DNA of 64,000 nt from Sesamum alatum (lineage: Eukaryota > Streptophyta > Magnoliopsida > Lamiales > Pedaliaceae). The stretch covers positions 17,559,193-17,623,192 of the forward strand of contig JACGWO010000010.1 in NCBI GenBank assembly GCA_034509735.1, given 5' to 3'. The notes beneath the pieces are model-generated. The model saw only the letters and a list, made by a program, of their open reading frames with translations. It was not told where the DNA came from and did not search any database. How positions within the stretch are numbered: the first letter of the stretch is position 1; the number at the start of each line of letters is the position of its first letter. The translations under genes and the position numbers were made by a program. This document shows positions 1 to 11,589 of the stretch, one piece after another.

Positions 1-1019
1 GAAAGGTGAACCTAAATAGTCACACACAATCTACACACACTAACTATTTTAATTTAGAATTAAATATTGGAGAAAAGGAATGATTAAATTGGATTTAATC
101 GGGTCCTTTATTTTCTTGGAGAATTAATTCCTTTTATTTGATAAAATGGATTAATCTAATAAATTAGATTTATTAGAAAATTAATTTAATGGGCCTAGAA
201 TAAATATTTATATTTATTATATTTATTTATTTGGCCTTTGGAATATTTAAATAGGTTTTAAATATTCCATTAGATTAAATTAATGGTTGAGATGGAAAGA
301 GAGAGATGGATGGCTAGGATTAATTTGACTAGGTCAAATACTACTTTGACTAGGACTTTGACTAGGTCAAAATCCTAGTCAAAATAGTCTTCTAAGAGTT
401 GGAGTTTGAAGAGGATTAAACTCCTCCTCTATATATAGTCCTAGCCCTCACTATTTGAAAAGTGATGAAAATTCCAACACAGACACACACACACACACAA
501 TTTTCGGCTCTCCCTCTCTCCCTACTCGTCCGCCCCCTCTCTCTCTCTCTCAAGAAAATATCTTTTCTTGTTCTTTTGTTCTTGGAACAATTGAACTTAG
601 GAGAATTAATATCGTTAATTAATAATGTGTGATTAATTCATCCTCTCCAAATTACTTGTTCGTTCGCTAGCACAACGTGCAAGATACGTGGGTGGATTGC
701 GTGTTACTGTTTGGAGAGTCTCAAACACGAGATTTGGTGCAAAACGGGGAACAACGCGAGTACCGGTTAGAAGACGAAAACGACAATCGGTAGGTTCCGA
801 TTTAATTTTTTGTTCCTCTTTAATTTTAATCCCTATGGCCTCCATGATTATTTTGTATGCTTTTAATTCATGTGATACACCAAACACCCGGGAAACTTCA
901 AGGGTGCACCCCTTGAACGTGTTCTTTAATTAATTCAAAGCATGTTTTAGTTTTTGTATTTTATTTTATACCGCGCTTCCGCATTCGCGCTATTTCCCAC
1001 GACGATCCACAATCTTTCA
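1..1019 (+). repeat. LTR of copia element A, right-hand part (B-type LTR)
   Basis: Positions 1-1019 match the second half of the LTRs of element B (compare 9721-10729 and 18170-19172) and share the same end (…ctttca). The left part lies outside the window. Visible parts are a TTGAC-rich block near 320-390, a TATA-like CTATATATA at about 429, CA and CT runs at 480-555 that would fall in the transcribed leader, and the LTR end at 1019. Directly after it the Gag zinc-knuckle coding region begins, with no primer binding site or gag start, so about 2-3 kb of internal sequence has been lost. The facing LTR at 4239 belongs to a different family. Confidence 0.8.
320..440 (+). promoter_or_regulatory. 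LTR promoter: TTGAC cluster and TATA box
   Basis: About six TTGAC/GTCAA cores, several arranged as the near-palindrome TTTGACTAGGTCAAA, lie within about 65 bp. A TATA-like CTATATATA follows about 40-50 bp downstream. TTGAC is the core of the W-box bound by plant WRKY factors. The same arrangement is in both LTRs of element B (near 10045-10156 and 18475-18600). That this drives stress-induced transcription is inference. Confidence 0.45.
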
Positions 1020-4000
1020 CCCTGCTCGCGCTCCAGGCGCCCCTGTTGCCCCGGTGGGGACGGGCAAAGGAAAAGTGAAGGCCCGTAGTTCTCAGAGGTC
1101 CAAGAAAAATGATGTCTGCATGCATTGCCAAGGAAAGGGGCATTGGAAGAGGGAGTGCCCACAACTCCTTTCCAACCTAGGTATGTTTGTGGTTGAAGTA
1201 AACATGATAACTAATTCAGATTCATGGGTATTGGATACCGGGTGTGGTGCTCACATCTACAATGATTTGCAGGCACTGCAAAGAAGCAAAGGCTAACCAA
1301 GGATTAGATGATCCTGAGGCTAGGCGATGCCAAGGTCGTTGCTACGGAAGCCGTAGGATCAATGGAGTTAGCCATTAGTAGTCATGTTAGGATTGTACTG
1401 AACGACTGTTTTATGTACCTAGCATGATTAAAAATATTGTATCTATCCCGGTCCTTGACAAGGATGGATATCCCTTTACCATCAATAAAACGGTTTTTAT
1501 ATTATAAAGGATGATATTTCTCATTTGCTTGGTACATTGGTAAACGGTGTGTTCATACTTCAAAAGTCTAATTGGATTATGACTGCGGAACACAAACGGA
1601 AACATGATAATCATGGTAACGAACACATATGGCATGCGAGGTTAGATCATATTTCTAAAGATAGGATAAGAAGGTTGGTGAACTCAAAGAGTCTAGAAAT
1701 AGAGGATTTGGACAAACTACCGACCTGTGAATCCTGTCTGAAGGGAAAGATGACCAAGAAACCCTTTGTTAGATAAAGCACGCTGGCCAACGGTCTATTG
1801 GATTTGATCCATGCGGACGCCTGTGGACCACTAAATACTCAGGCTAGAGGTGGGTACTCGTACTTCATAACCTTTACTGGTGATCACTCACAGTATGGTT
1901 ATGTTCACCTGATGTGGTACATGTCTGAATCCTTTGGAAGGTTTAAGCAATACAGACTTGAAGTAGAGAACCAAACCGGTCGAAAGATCGAAGCCTTCGG
2001 TCGGATCGAGGAGGAGAGTATTGGAGTGGTGAGTTTTTTGATTATCTAAAAGAGAATGGGATTCTCTCTCAGTGGACCCCTCCTGGACGCCATAACTTAG
2101 TGGTGTGTCTGAAAGGAAGAATCGGACCTTGTTGGACATGGTCCGATCCATAATGAGTTTTTACTGAACTCCCCTTATCCTTCTGGGGATACGCTCTTGA
2201 GACGGCGACCAAAGTTTTGAACTTGGCGCCATCTAAGAAGATATCCCAGACGCCATATGAGATATGGCATGCAAGCCTGCCTCCTACAAATACTTGAAAG
2301 TGTGGGGTTGCCCCGCATACGTTAAGAAATTAGTGGGAGATAAACTGAACTCGAGGTCTAGTTTATACAGGTTCATTGGGTATCTGAAGGAAACTGCAGG
2401 ATATTATTTCTATGATCCCTCCGAGCAAAAGGTTTTTGTCTCGCGAAACGCAGTGGTCTTGGAAAAGAATTTTTCATCGGATAGTCGACGCAATGAGGTA
2501 CTCCTTGAGGAATCAAGTGAGGTACCCCATGAGGCGGCAGTGACATCTGAGTCGGTAGTTTCCACTGATAATGTTCCAATCCTCCGTAGGTCGGCCAGAG
2601 TATCCCATGCACCTGATAGGTATGGATTTCTGGGCCTGACCAGTCAGTTGGCTAGTGATCCAAAGACGTACGGAGAAGCGATGTCGGACATCGATTCGGA
2701 TAAGTGGCTTGAGGCCATGAAATCCGAGATGGACTCAATGTGTACAAACCAGGTTTGGACCCTAGTGGACCCACCCAAAGGGGTAAAACCTGTAGGGTGT
2801 AAATAGGTCTACAAACATAAGCTTGGAGCGGACGAGGAGGTTATAACCTTCAAAGCCAGACTTGTGGCGAAGGGTTACATTCAGCGACCCGGGGTCGATT
2901 TTGAGAAAACCTACTCACCCGTAACAATGGCTAAGTCCATTCGGATACTGTTTGTCATAGCAGCATGCTATGACTACGAAATATGGCAGATGGATGTGAA
3001 AACCGCCTTCCTCAACGGTTTCGTAGAGGAAGAGATCTATATGGATCAACCGGAAGGTTTCACATCTGTTGGAGAAGAGCAGAAAGTATGCCGTCTCCAA
3101 AGGTCTATCTATGTCCTCAAACAAGCTTCCCGAAGCTGGAACATACATTTTGATGAAGTCATACGGGGATATGATTTCATCAAGAACGAGTCCGATCCTT
3201 GTGTATACAAAAAGATCCGTGGGAGCTGAGTTGCGTTTCTAGTGCTTTACATGGATGACATCTTGCTCATTAGGAATGATGCTAAGATGTTGGGAACCAC
3301 TAAAGCTTGGTTGTCGACACAATTTTCCATGAAGGATATGAGCGAGGCATCCTACATCCTTGGCATCAAGATCTACAGGGATAGATCTAGAAGGATGTTA
3401 GGAATGGCTGAGTCCTCGTACATTGAGAAAGTCTTGAAGAAATTCAAGATGGAGAACTCAAAACAAGGATTCCTTCCTATGAGGCATGCAATTAAGTTGT
3501 CCAAGAAGCAGTCTCCTAAGACTGATGAGGAGCTTAAACGGATGTTGGACATCCCCTATGCTTCAGCCGTAGGTAGCATTCAGTATGTTGTCCAGTGCAC
3601 TAGACCTGATGTGGCTTTCGCTTTGAGCGTAACTAGTCGATATCAGTCATGTGCCGGGGAGGCACACTGGAGTGCGGTCATGACTATCCTGAAGTACCTG
3701 AAAAGGACTAAGGACATCTACTGTGGTGGAGAGTTGATACTGGAAGGCTATAGCGATGCTAGCTTCTAATCGGATGACGATGATGCCAAGTCTCAGTCTG
3801 GTTTTGTGTTCAGACTAAATGGTGGCGTGGTTGCTTGGAAGAGTTCCAAGTAGGCTACCACGGCGGACTCCACCACAGAGTCTGAATACATAGCAGCTTC
3901 GGAAGCTGCTAAGGAGGTGGTTTAGATGAAGAGCTACATCCAATAGTTGGGTGTAGTACCTAGCATCGCTGAGCCAGTAGTTATCTTCTGCAATAACAAT

Positions 4001-4238
4001 GGGGCCATAGTACAAGAAAAGGAACCGAGATCTCATCATCGATCCAAGCATATTCTTAGACGCTACCATCTGGTCAGAGATAAGGTTAGCAGGGTGACGT
4101 TCGGATAGACCGAGTCAGCTCCGCAGAAAACATAGCAGATCCACTTACTAAGCCCGTGTCGCAAGTTGCCCATACTCAGCATCTGGATAAGATGGGTTTA
4201 AGGTCAATGGGTGATTGGCTTTAAGTCAAGTGGGAGAT
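1020..4238 (+). pseudogene. Copia element A gag-pol remnant
   Basis: This is a plus-strand Ty1/copia polyprotein read in pieces. Order: Gag zinc knuckle with CMHCQGKGHWKREC (about 1115-1160); protease motif LDTGCGAH (about 1232-1260); GAG-pre-integrase region (about 1590-1776); integrase core with CGPLNTQARGGYSYF (about 1798-2250); reverse transcriptase (about 2690-3620) with MDVKTAFLNG and the catalytic LYMDD near 3245; and RNase H with the copia signature TTADSTTESEYIA near 3860. The order PR-IN-RT-RH defines copia. Several stops look like C-to-T changes of Gln codons (for example in the RNase H), others are frameshifts. The capsid part of gag is missing. It cannot encode a full polyprotein, and the neighbouring LTRs do not match each other. 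Confidence 0.9.
4226..4238 (+). other. Polypurine tract of element A
   Basis: The purine-rich AAGTGGGAGAT directly precedes the LTR start TGTTAGAATAGG. Element B has the equivalent AAGTGGGAAGAT at 17191-17202. This is where plus-strand priming occurs in LTR retrotransposons. Confidence 0.7.
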
Positions 4239-6443
4239 TGTTAGAATAGGTGACCAGAAACCCAATAGGTTTGGCGTCTTGTAATCTATTTGACAATTTG
4301 ATGTAATGTAATATTATGTGTTGAATAAAATAAGTATTCGTCACCAATGGTACCTTCTTTGTTGTGCTCATTTTACATATGCTAAAATGGTGTTTTACTT
4401 ATATCGCAACAAAGCCCACATATCACAATTAACAACTCATGCAGTTGGGCCACGCATTGGATGGTGGTCATGAAACCAACTAATTAAGAGTTGGGTCTGA
4501 AATGTTCCAAGTCGAGGACCTTGAGACAGGGCATCGAGAGTCCTATAGTGACTTGCATCAAGAGTCGTGTTCATTGGATGAGTGTCGTGTTTCATCGGCG
4601 ACAAGCGTGGGACGCCTACACGATCTTGATGGGTTGGTTGACTGGAGTCGGGCCGACTGGATTGACTCGCGAGGATCATCATATGGAAGCCTTGGAGGCT
4701 TGGTTGGTATGATTGGATTTCCCCGGTTCCGATAGTACGGGAGTAGTCCTCAGACTTGAGGAGCCATGGCAGTCACGTGCAGAAGATGGTTATGTCTTGG
4801 ATCTAGCGAGAGGTGATCATTCTGTAAGATAATCATTATAAGCCTTGTCCAGTGCAGTCAGAATGTGTAGCAAGGACGGTGGGTTCCAAGAAGAGGATCC
4901 GTCCCCTGTCAGTAGTGACAGAGGTATCTCCTATGCACTCAGAGACACGTACATGTTGTTTAAAGCTGTGGCCACAGTAGATAGTCGAACAGGGAATGGT
5001 TTCCTGTGTCGACACAATGAGACATGCGTAGTTTCGAGTATTAAGCATAGATGCCTAGTCAAGGATGGGAACCGATGCTCAATTCCATACCCTAGATTAA
5101 AGCCGGGAGACGGTAGATGGAAGGACCGTACCCGTACGGAATCGGCACCTAAATGTTCACGCAAACTTTTACCTAGTCTCTACTGCCACGGACCGTTGCT
5201 AGACGGCCACCCATGGTAACGGGCCCTTGAGGGACACGGGCCCAAGTCTAGCTGAGGGTGAACCTAAAGGGTCACACACAAATCACCGAGAAGGTTGAAA
5301 AATTGACTTGGAGTTAATTTCAAAGCATGAATAAGTAATTAGATTACTTAAGGGATTGTCTATTGGATGGACGGGCCAATATTGTATCGGGCCCTTGTTT
5401 AATCGGTAAATGGGATTTATCGATTAATATAGAAAGTTGAGATGTTGGATCTTTTAATTGGATTAAAAGATCAACGGGATTATTTAAGTGGACATTAAAT
5501 TAAATTGAATTTAATTTTGGGTTCGTCGTAATTAGATTACGGTAAAACCCGGTACGTTAAATTTTGACCCGAGAGGTGTATTAATTCCTATTTTAGAATA
5601 GGAAGAAGTTGGACTTCATCCCTAAATAGGCATGGCCGAAAATTGCCACCTTGGAAGGAGCAAAAATCGGCCATGTTGGATGTTAGGTGTTAGTTGACTT
5701 GTCTATTTTGGTAAGAGACAAATCAACTCCAATCAAGCCCTTCCACTTTGGTGATCATACCTTAAAAGATGGTAGGCTTGATTGAAGAATTGATGGTGAT
5801 TGATTAGGATGTATCTAGACATCCTTGGATGAACCTAAACACATTCCAATAATCACACTAATTATGTATATATATGAGTATATACAAACACCTATGTATG
5901 AGATTTACTATTCATCTTTTTTTAGGAAAAGAAGAAGAAAATTCACCTCTTCCTCTCCTCCAACTTTCGGCCCCCTCTCTCCCTTTCACTGGTGTTCTTC
6001 ATTTGATGTTGGATCAAAGGAAAGAACAAAGTAAGTTTAAGAAGAACTCTAATCAATAGTGTTTGTCTTCTTAAACCGATTCCTTCTAAACCCATTTTCT
6101 TCTAGCAAGGAAAATGAAGGTTTCTTCCAGTGTGGTGTGGATCACCTTTGGAGAGTTCATACATTTGAACTTAGTGGACATTCCGGAGAGGAACAAAGCA
6201 AGTAGCCGCGAGCACGTGAAAACTACAAAGGTAACGGTTTATTACGCTTTCGTAGTTTACCATTTCATCTATGCCCTTTGTTCAATATGTATGTTTTAAT
6301 GTTGATACATCCTACACTGAACGCCTGGTTGAGCACCCAAGGGTACACCCCTTGGGATTTCACAATTATGCAATTTTAATTTACTAATTTTTCTCGTCTC
6401 TCGCTTTCGCTCGCGATCCCGGGCGTATCTGCTTGTTCCTTCA
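4239..6443 (+). repeat. C-type copia LTR, 3' LTR position of element A
   Basis: This 2.2-kb LTR begins TGTTAGAATAGGTGACCAG and ends …TTCCTTCA. It shares only its first bases and general layout with the B-type LTR, but matches, in opposite orientation, the solo LTR at 24161-26444. Internal landmarks are conserved with B LTRs: an 'acaaagccca' block, a stretch around GGTGAACCTAAAGGGTCACACAC at 5257, and the GC-rich 3' end near 6400. TATA-like sequence is present near 5862-5885. The five bases after the end are TAAAC; the matching 5' flank is outside the window. No gene lies in it; ORFs here are fortuitous. Confidence 0.8.
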
Positions 6444-7147
6444 TAAACTCCTCCACTTTGTATGCATATGTCCAGCCATGAGGAGCTTTATGAGGTGGTA
6501 TGGTGTGCTATCATGGTTAGTGATTTTGTAAGTAGTATGTTTGTGTAGGTTACCTTGGAGGTTATTTTGCAAGTTGAATTTTGAATTCAAATGTTGCAAC
6601 TACATGAAAACAATACACACAACTTGTATGCTACGCACGTGCACATTTTTTTAGCCAAATACTCTCTGAAATCTCTCCAAAATTTATGCTTTTGGTGTTC
6701 ATACCTTTTGGAAAAGATTGAACAACAAAACATTCAAAAGGCACTAAACAATAGTGTTGCTTTGGATTGTTTCTTCTTCTTTTTCTCTACTCCTATCTAG
6801 GAATAGATTAGAGGATACACTCTTCCATAGTGTGGTGTGGACAAATAGAGGGATTCTAATTTGGATCCTCAAGTGAACGGAAGGACAAACGATAAGAGAA
6901 CAACACTAGAACTGGCTCTATGTGTAGTGAACAAAGGTTGATTTTCGTTTATGTTTCATGTACCTTTTGTTTTTAATCCTTTAGCCACATGTCCAGCATG
7001 TTTATTTTTATGTTATTGTGCTCTTGACAAACACCAAATGCCCGGGAACTTCAAAGGGAACACCCTTTTGAACCCGTTTAAAAATTATGCCTTAAATTAC
7101 GCATTTTACGCTTCCGTTGCATTCCCGGACTGTACCCGATTCTTTCA
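6444..7147 (+). repeat. Fragment of a third related LTR (D)
   Basis: The end of this stretch (about 7015-7147) parallels the ends of the A and B LTRs. It has a 'caccaaatgcccgggaac' segment, a cttttgaacccgtt-like segment, then a 'cgcttccg…cattcccgg' segment and an ATTCTTTCA terminus at 7147. The sequence right of 7147 is antisense copia R reverse transcriptase, so D's right end is an insertion boundary in R. Its left part is cut at 6443/6444 by the C-type LTR. No gene is seen. Confidence 0.55.
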
Positions 7148-8746
7148 CCTAAAATACCTTATTACCCTATCCAAAGCTCCCCCCCCCCCCCCCCAATGGG
7201 TTCTGTCCGGACAACTAGTGTATCTAGCCAGCTTTGAGACAGAAAATGAAATATTTAGTCTTGTACCATTTGCCAGATACTGCACTCCCAATAATTTGGG
7301 AATACCTTAGTTTTGCAACAGGAACACCACTTTCATTTTTGAATAAGGCCACAAAAGGATCATATGGTGTCTTAAAATTCTACTATTCTGATAGTCAAAT
7401 TTCTCAACTATCTCTTCAACATAGTGATATTGAGAAATAGCTACATCAGTTGAACGAATCAACTTGATGCTAAGAACCACATTAGGCTCACCCATATCCT
7501 TCATTTCAAACTTAGTTTTCAAAAATGACTTGTTCGGTAATGATATCTAAACATGATCCTACTAAAAGAATGTCATCTACATACAGGCATAAAATTATAA
7601 CTTTATTTCCTTTAACCTTGCAGTATATGCATTTGTCATTCTCAGTCACGGTGAAGCCAAACGCAAGAATAGTTTTATCAAACTTTTCATATCATTGTTT
7701 AGGTGCTTGTTTAAGTCCATAGAGAGACTTAACAAGTTTACAAACTTTGTGCTCGTTACCATGAGCTACAAACCCCTTAGGCTGGTCCATGTATATCTAT
7801 TTCTCGAGTTCACCATATAAGAAGGCTGTTTTCACATCCATTTGGTGAACCGGAAGATTATACACTGAAGCAAGTTCTATTAGCACCCAGATTGTAGTCA
7901 ACCGAGCTACCAGAGAATAGATATCGAAATAGTCTATTCCTTCCTTTTCTCTAAAACCCTTAGCCACCAATCTGACCTTAAACTTATCAATGGTCCCATC
8001 AGGTTTCAGTTTCTTCATAAAGATCCACTTACACCAATTGTAGTACACCCCGAAGGGAGATCGGCTAGCACCCATGTCCCGTTAGAGACAATGGAGTCCA
8101 TCTCACTTTTGACAGCTTCCTTCCAATGCTTGATTTCAGAAGAAGCCATAGCATCTTTGAAGGTTACTGGCTCATCCTCGATATTGTAAGTGACAAAGTC
8201 ACTTCCAAAATCCTTGACAACCTTGGTTCTCTTACTCCGTCTAGGTTCATCTGACTCTTCATGAATCAGACTAGTACTACTAGGATTAACCCCCACATTT
8301 ATCATCTTATCCACATGTTCAAGAGTCAAGTGAATCATCAAGTGAAACACTTAGAGGTATTCCTGTTTTCATAGGGAATACATCTTCCAGGAAAGTAGGC
8401 ATCATGAAATTCGACTATTGTGTTGACCTCAATGCCTGGAATTTCTAATTTAATAACCAAAAGTCTCAGTACATAACTTGTCCCCACATAGTCAAGAACA
8501 CAACATCAACGGTCTTAGGGCCCAATTTCTTTCTTTTGTGTTCTAGGACCAGCACTTTTGCTAGGCACCCCCACACTTAAAAGTATTTGAGGCTTGGCTT
8601 CCTCCCTTTCTATAATTTGAAAGGAGTACTCGTATTGTGTTTCAGAGGGACTCTATTTAGAATATGGCAAGCCGTATTCAAAGCCTCTCCCCACAAATAC
8701 TTAGGTAACCCAAAGGTTAACCAAAGACTGTTAATCACGTCTTTAA
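7148..8746 (-). pseudogene. Antisense copia R: integrase end and reverse transcriptase
   Basis: Read on the minus strand from 8746 leftward, this is the C-terminal half of a copia polyprotein. It starts with the integrase end (SLWLTFGLPKYLWGEALNTA near 8735-8660). The RT follows: AMASSEIKHWKEAVKSEMDS near 8150-8080, KVRLVAKGFREKEGIDY near 7950, VHQMDVKTAFLYGELE near 7825, and the catalytic LYVDDILLVG near 7590-7560. It ends with LANGTRLNIS and the ARYTSCPDRTHW region near 7270-7195. A run of 16 C (7179-7194) disrupts the frame before the last piece (ALDRVIRYF-like). At 7147 it is cut by LTR D, so RNase H and the 3' LTR are not seen here. It continues, after the B insertion, at 19173. Confidence 0.85.
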
Positions 8747-10729
8747 TGTTAGAATAGGTGACCATGTAAGCCAATTTTAGCGGGTATATGTAACCTATGT
8801 CTAGACAATTATAGGTGTTTGATAAATCATTAATGAATAAAGAAGTGAATTTCATTTGGCATCACTTTGTTTGTGTTCACTTATATTTGTTTTCCATATC
8901 TGTTCACTACGCAAACAAAGCCCACGGACTGAGAATCAATTTCGGGGACTGGGACTACGCTTGGAGGTAGGTCCATGGAATCAGTCTTCCCGAATCAGTC
9001 CGGAAATCTCCAAGTCAAGGAATCCCGAAAATGGGTACCGGGATTCCCTTTGAGACTTGCACTAAGCACCTGCTGTCGTGTTTCATCGACGGGGTGACGA
9101 GGATCGTCTAAGCAGTGTTAGTGGTTAGCATGCGAGGACGCAGCTGACTGAGGTGACTCGCCGGAACCGTCTTACGGAGGACCTTGAGTATGGTCAGCAA
9201 GGTATGACGTGTATTCCCGGTTCCAACGGTACAGGTCAAGTCCTTTGACTTGAGGAATTGCTGAGTTTACCTGTACATCAGGGCTGTATCTTAGATATGG
9301 TGAGAGATTGCCAGAATTCTCTTTGGTAGTCATAAGCCATGTCTAGTGCAGTTCTCTGGTGTGCAAAAGTGACAGTAGTTTCCAAGAAAGGATCTGTCTC
9401 CTGTCAATAGGTTTGGCAGTTGAGTCTCATGTATACTCTAGGTCTTGTCCCTAAAACTGTGGCCACAGTGACTGAACAGAAGGGAAGGATTCCCTTGCGG
9501 CGTTTAGTGAGGACAGACCGACACTTAGGTCCAAAATGGGTACCTGCATTTTCCGTTGCCCTAGACTCTAAGTGATGAGACCGAAGACAGAAGGACAATT
9601 GTACTGTTAGAGCCTAAATGTTCATCCCTGAATATTTCACCTAGTCTCTAGTGCCATGGACCGTTGCTAGATGGCCACCCATGGTAACGGAAGGATTCTA
9701 GGAATCCGACCAAGTCTAGCTGAAAGGTGAACCTAAAGAGTCACACACTATCCACACACATTTAGATATTTAATTAGGAATTAAATATTGGAGTGAAGGA
9801 ATGATTAAATTGGATTTAATCGGGTCCTTTATTTTTCTTGGAGAAATTAATTCCTTCTATTAGATATAAGGAATTAAATTGATAAATTAGATTTATCAAA
9901 GGGATTTATTTAATGGGCTTAAAATAATATTTATATTTATTTTAGCCTCTTGGAAATATTTAAATAGGTTTTAAATATTCCATTAAATTAAATTAAATCA
10001 ACGGTTGAGATCAATGGGAGAGAATGGATGGCTAGGATTGTTTTGACTAGGTCAAAACACTACTTTGACTAGGACTTTGACTAGGTCAAAATCCTAGTCA
10101 AATTAGAGTTCTTAAAAGAGGAGTTTAAAGAGGATTAAAACTCCTCTTCTATATAAACCCCTAGCATCCTACAAGTTGAAGGATGATGAATCTCCAACAC
10201 ACACACAACACACACACACTCGGATCTCTCCCTCTCATCTCTCGTCCGCCTCTCTCTCTCCAAGAAACACATTCCACTAGTTCTCTTGTTCTTGGAACAT
10301 TAGAATTTGATGAATCAATACCGTTAATTCATAACGTGTTGTTGATTCATCCACTCCAAAATAAAACTTGTTCGTTGCTAGCACGACGTGCAAGATACGT
10401 GGGTGGATGTGTGTCACGATTTGGAGGGTCTCAAGAACGAGATCTTGGTGCCAAAACGCGGGAACTACGCGTTAGCCGTTGAAGACGAAAACGACAACGG
10501 GTAGGTTCTCGTTTTAGATTTTCGTCCTCTTTTATTTTTCAACCCTATGGCCTCCATGATATGTTATATGTGATTATTCATGAGATACACCCGAACACCG
10601 GGAAATTTCAAAGGCACACCCTTTGAACGTGTTTTAATTTAAAAGCATGTTTAAATTCCGTCTTAATTTTTAATTGTACCGCGCTTCCGCATTCGCGCTT
10701 TTCCCGGGACGATCCAAAAATTCCTTTCA
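8747..10729 (+). repeat. 5' LTR of copia B
   Basis: It starts TGTTAGAATAGGTGACCATG and ends TTCCTTTCA. The U3 part has a TTGAC cluster near 10045-10110, with a TATA box (TCTATATAAA) at about 10147 and CA/CT-rich transcribed sequence after it. The 3' LTR matches over its whole length with many small indels. Confidence 0.9.
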
Positions 10730-10730
10730 G

Positions 10731-10742
10731 TGTATCAGAGCC
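10731..10742 (+). other. Primer binding site of copia B (degenerate)
   Basis: Right after the LTR end, TGTATCAGAGCC resembles TGGTATCAGAGC, the usual plant site complementary to the 3' end of initiator methionine tRNA, with one change. Element F has the intact form at 43527. Confidence 0.7.
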
Positions 10743-10939
10743 CGGTTCGGTGTATAGGCCTAGGGTTTATGTGCGTTTTAAGCATGAAACGTGTTTTTGA
10801 GCATGTTTTAATTGAATCTTGATTTTCTTGATTATAAAGCATGTTGTTTTATTGCTTTTAATTCGTGTGAAATTCTGAAATATTGGTATTTTTCTGTTTT
10901 CTTGGGAAACGGGAAAATTTTAACTGAAAACGAGAAACG

Positions 10940-11566
10940 CCACAGCCGGCCAGCCGGGAAGGCTGGCCGCGCGCAGCCGAGCGCTGGGGCAGGGCAGACC
11001 CGCGCAGGCAAGGGTAGCCTGCGCGCGCCCGCCCAGACGGTCGCGCAGGGGCAGCGCGCAGCCAGGATGGCTGCGCGCCGGCGCGCGCGCAAGGGGGCGC
11101 CTCCAGCCGCGCGCGCGGGCAGACGAGGTGTCTGCGCGCGCGCGGCCGGTAGGCGCGCTCATGCGCGCGCGCGCGCAAGGCTGTCGGGCGGAGAGCCCGC
11201 GCGCGGACGACTCCAGGCGCGCTGCTAGGCGCGCGCGCGCGCAGACGCCTCCGTCTGCGCGCGCGCGCCCGGCGGGCGTGCCAGTGCGCGTCTGCGCGCG
11301 CGCGCGCACTGCGCGCCAGCGCAGGCACGCGGCTGGCGACCAGCAGGCCGGCGCGCGCGAGGCAGAGGAGCCTGCGCGCGCGACGGCCTGCCGGAACACC
11401 AGGCCGCGCAGCGCGCTGCCGGCCAGGGCGCGCGCGCACGCAGGCAAGGGGCCTGCGCGCGCGCGCCCGGCCAGGCAGTGCCTGCGCTGCGCGCGCAGGG
11501 GCGGCAGGCTGGGCCTGCTGCCCTGCGCGCACGGCCTGCCGTGGCAGCGGCCGGTGGCTGCTGCAG
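10940..11566 (+). other. Extremely GC-rich, CGCGCG-dense island in the copia B leader
   Basis: About 620 bp consist almost only of G and C, with many alternating CG runs and recurring units such as CTGCGCGCGCGC (near 11010, 11131, 11250, 11291, 11371 and 11451). The left edge carries a perfect 8-bp hairpin (GGCCAGCC/GGCTGGCC, 10948-10968). The right edge at 11567-11589 is a short inverted repeat built on CTAGGGTTT. Both sides are ordinary AT-rich sequence. Overlapping Ala/Arg-rich ORFs on both strands exist because stop codons are rare in such DNA; I do not consider them genes. Function is unknown. Confidence 0.9.
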
Positions 11567-11589
11567 CTAGGGTTTCTTGAAAACCCTAG

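Noticed and set aside
4437..5219. Several ORFs of 70-124 codons inside the C-type LTR
   Set aside because: The same stretch occurs in reverse in the solo LTR; frames are not conserved and no domain is seen.
10812..11580. Long overlapping ORFs on both strands (up to 224 codons) in the GC-rich island
   Set aside because: Stop codons are AT-rich, so GC-saturated DNA is open in most frames. The text is Ala/Arg/Pro low complexity, without domains.
11567..11589. CTAGGGTTT motif resembling telomere repeat
   Set aside because: Only one unit in each orientation; no tandem telomeric array.
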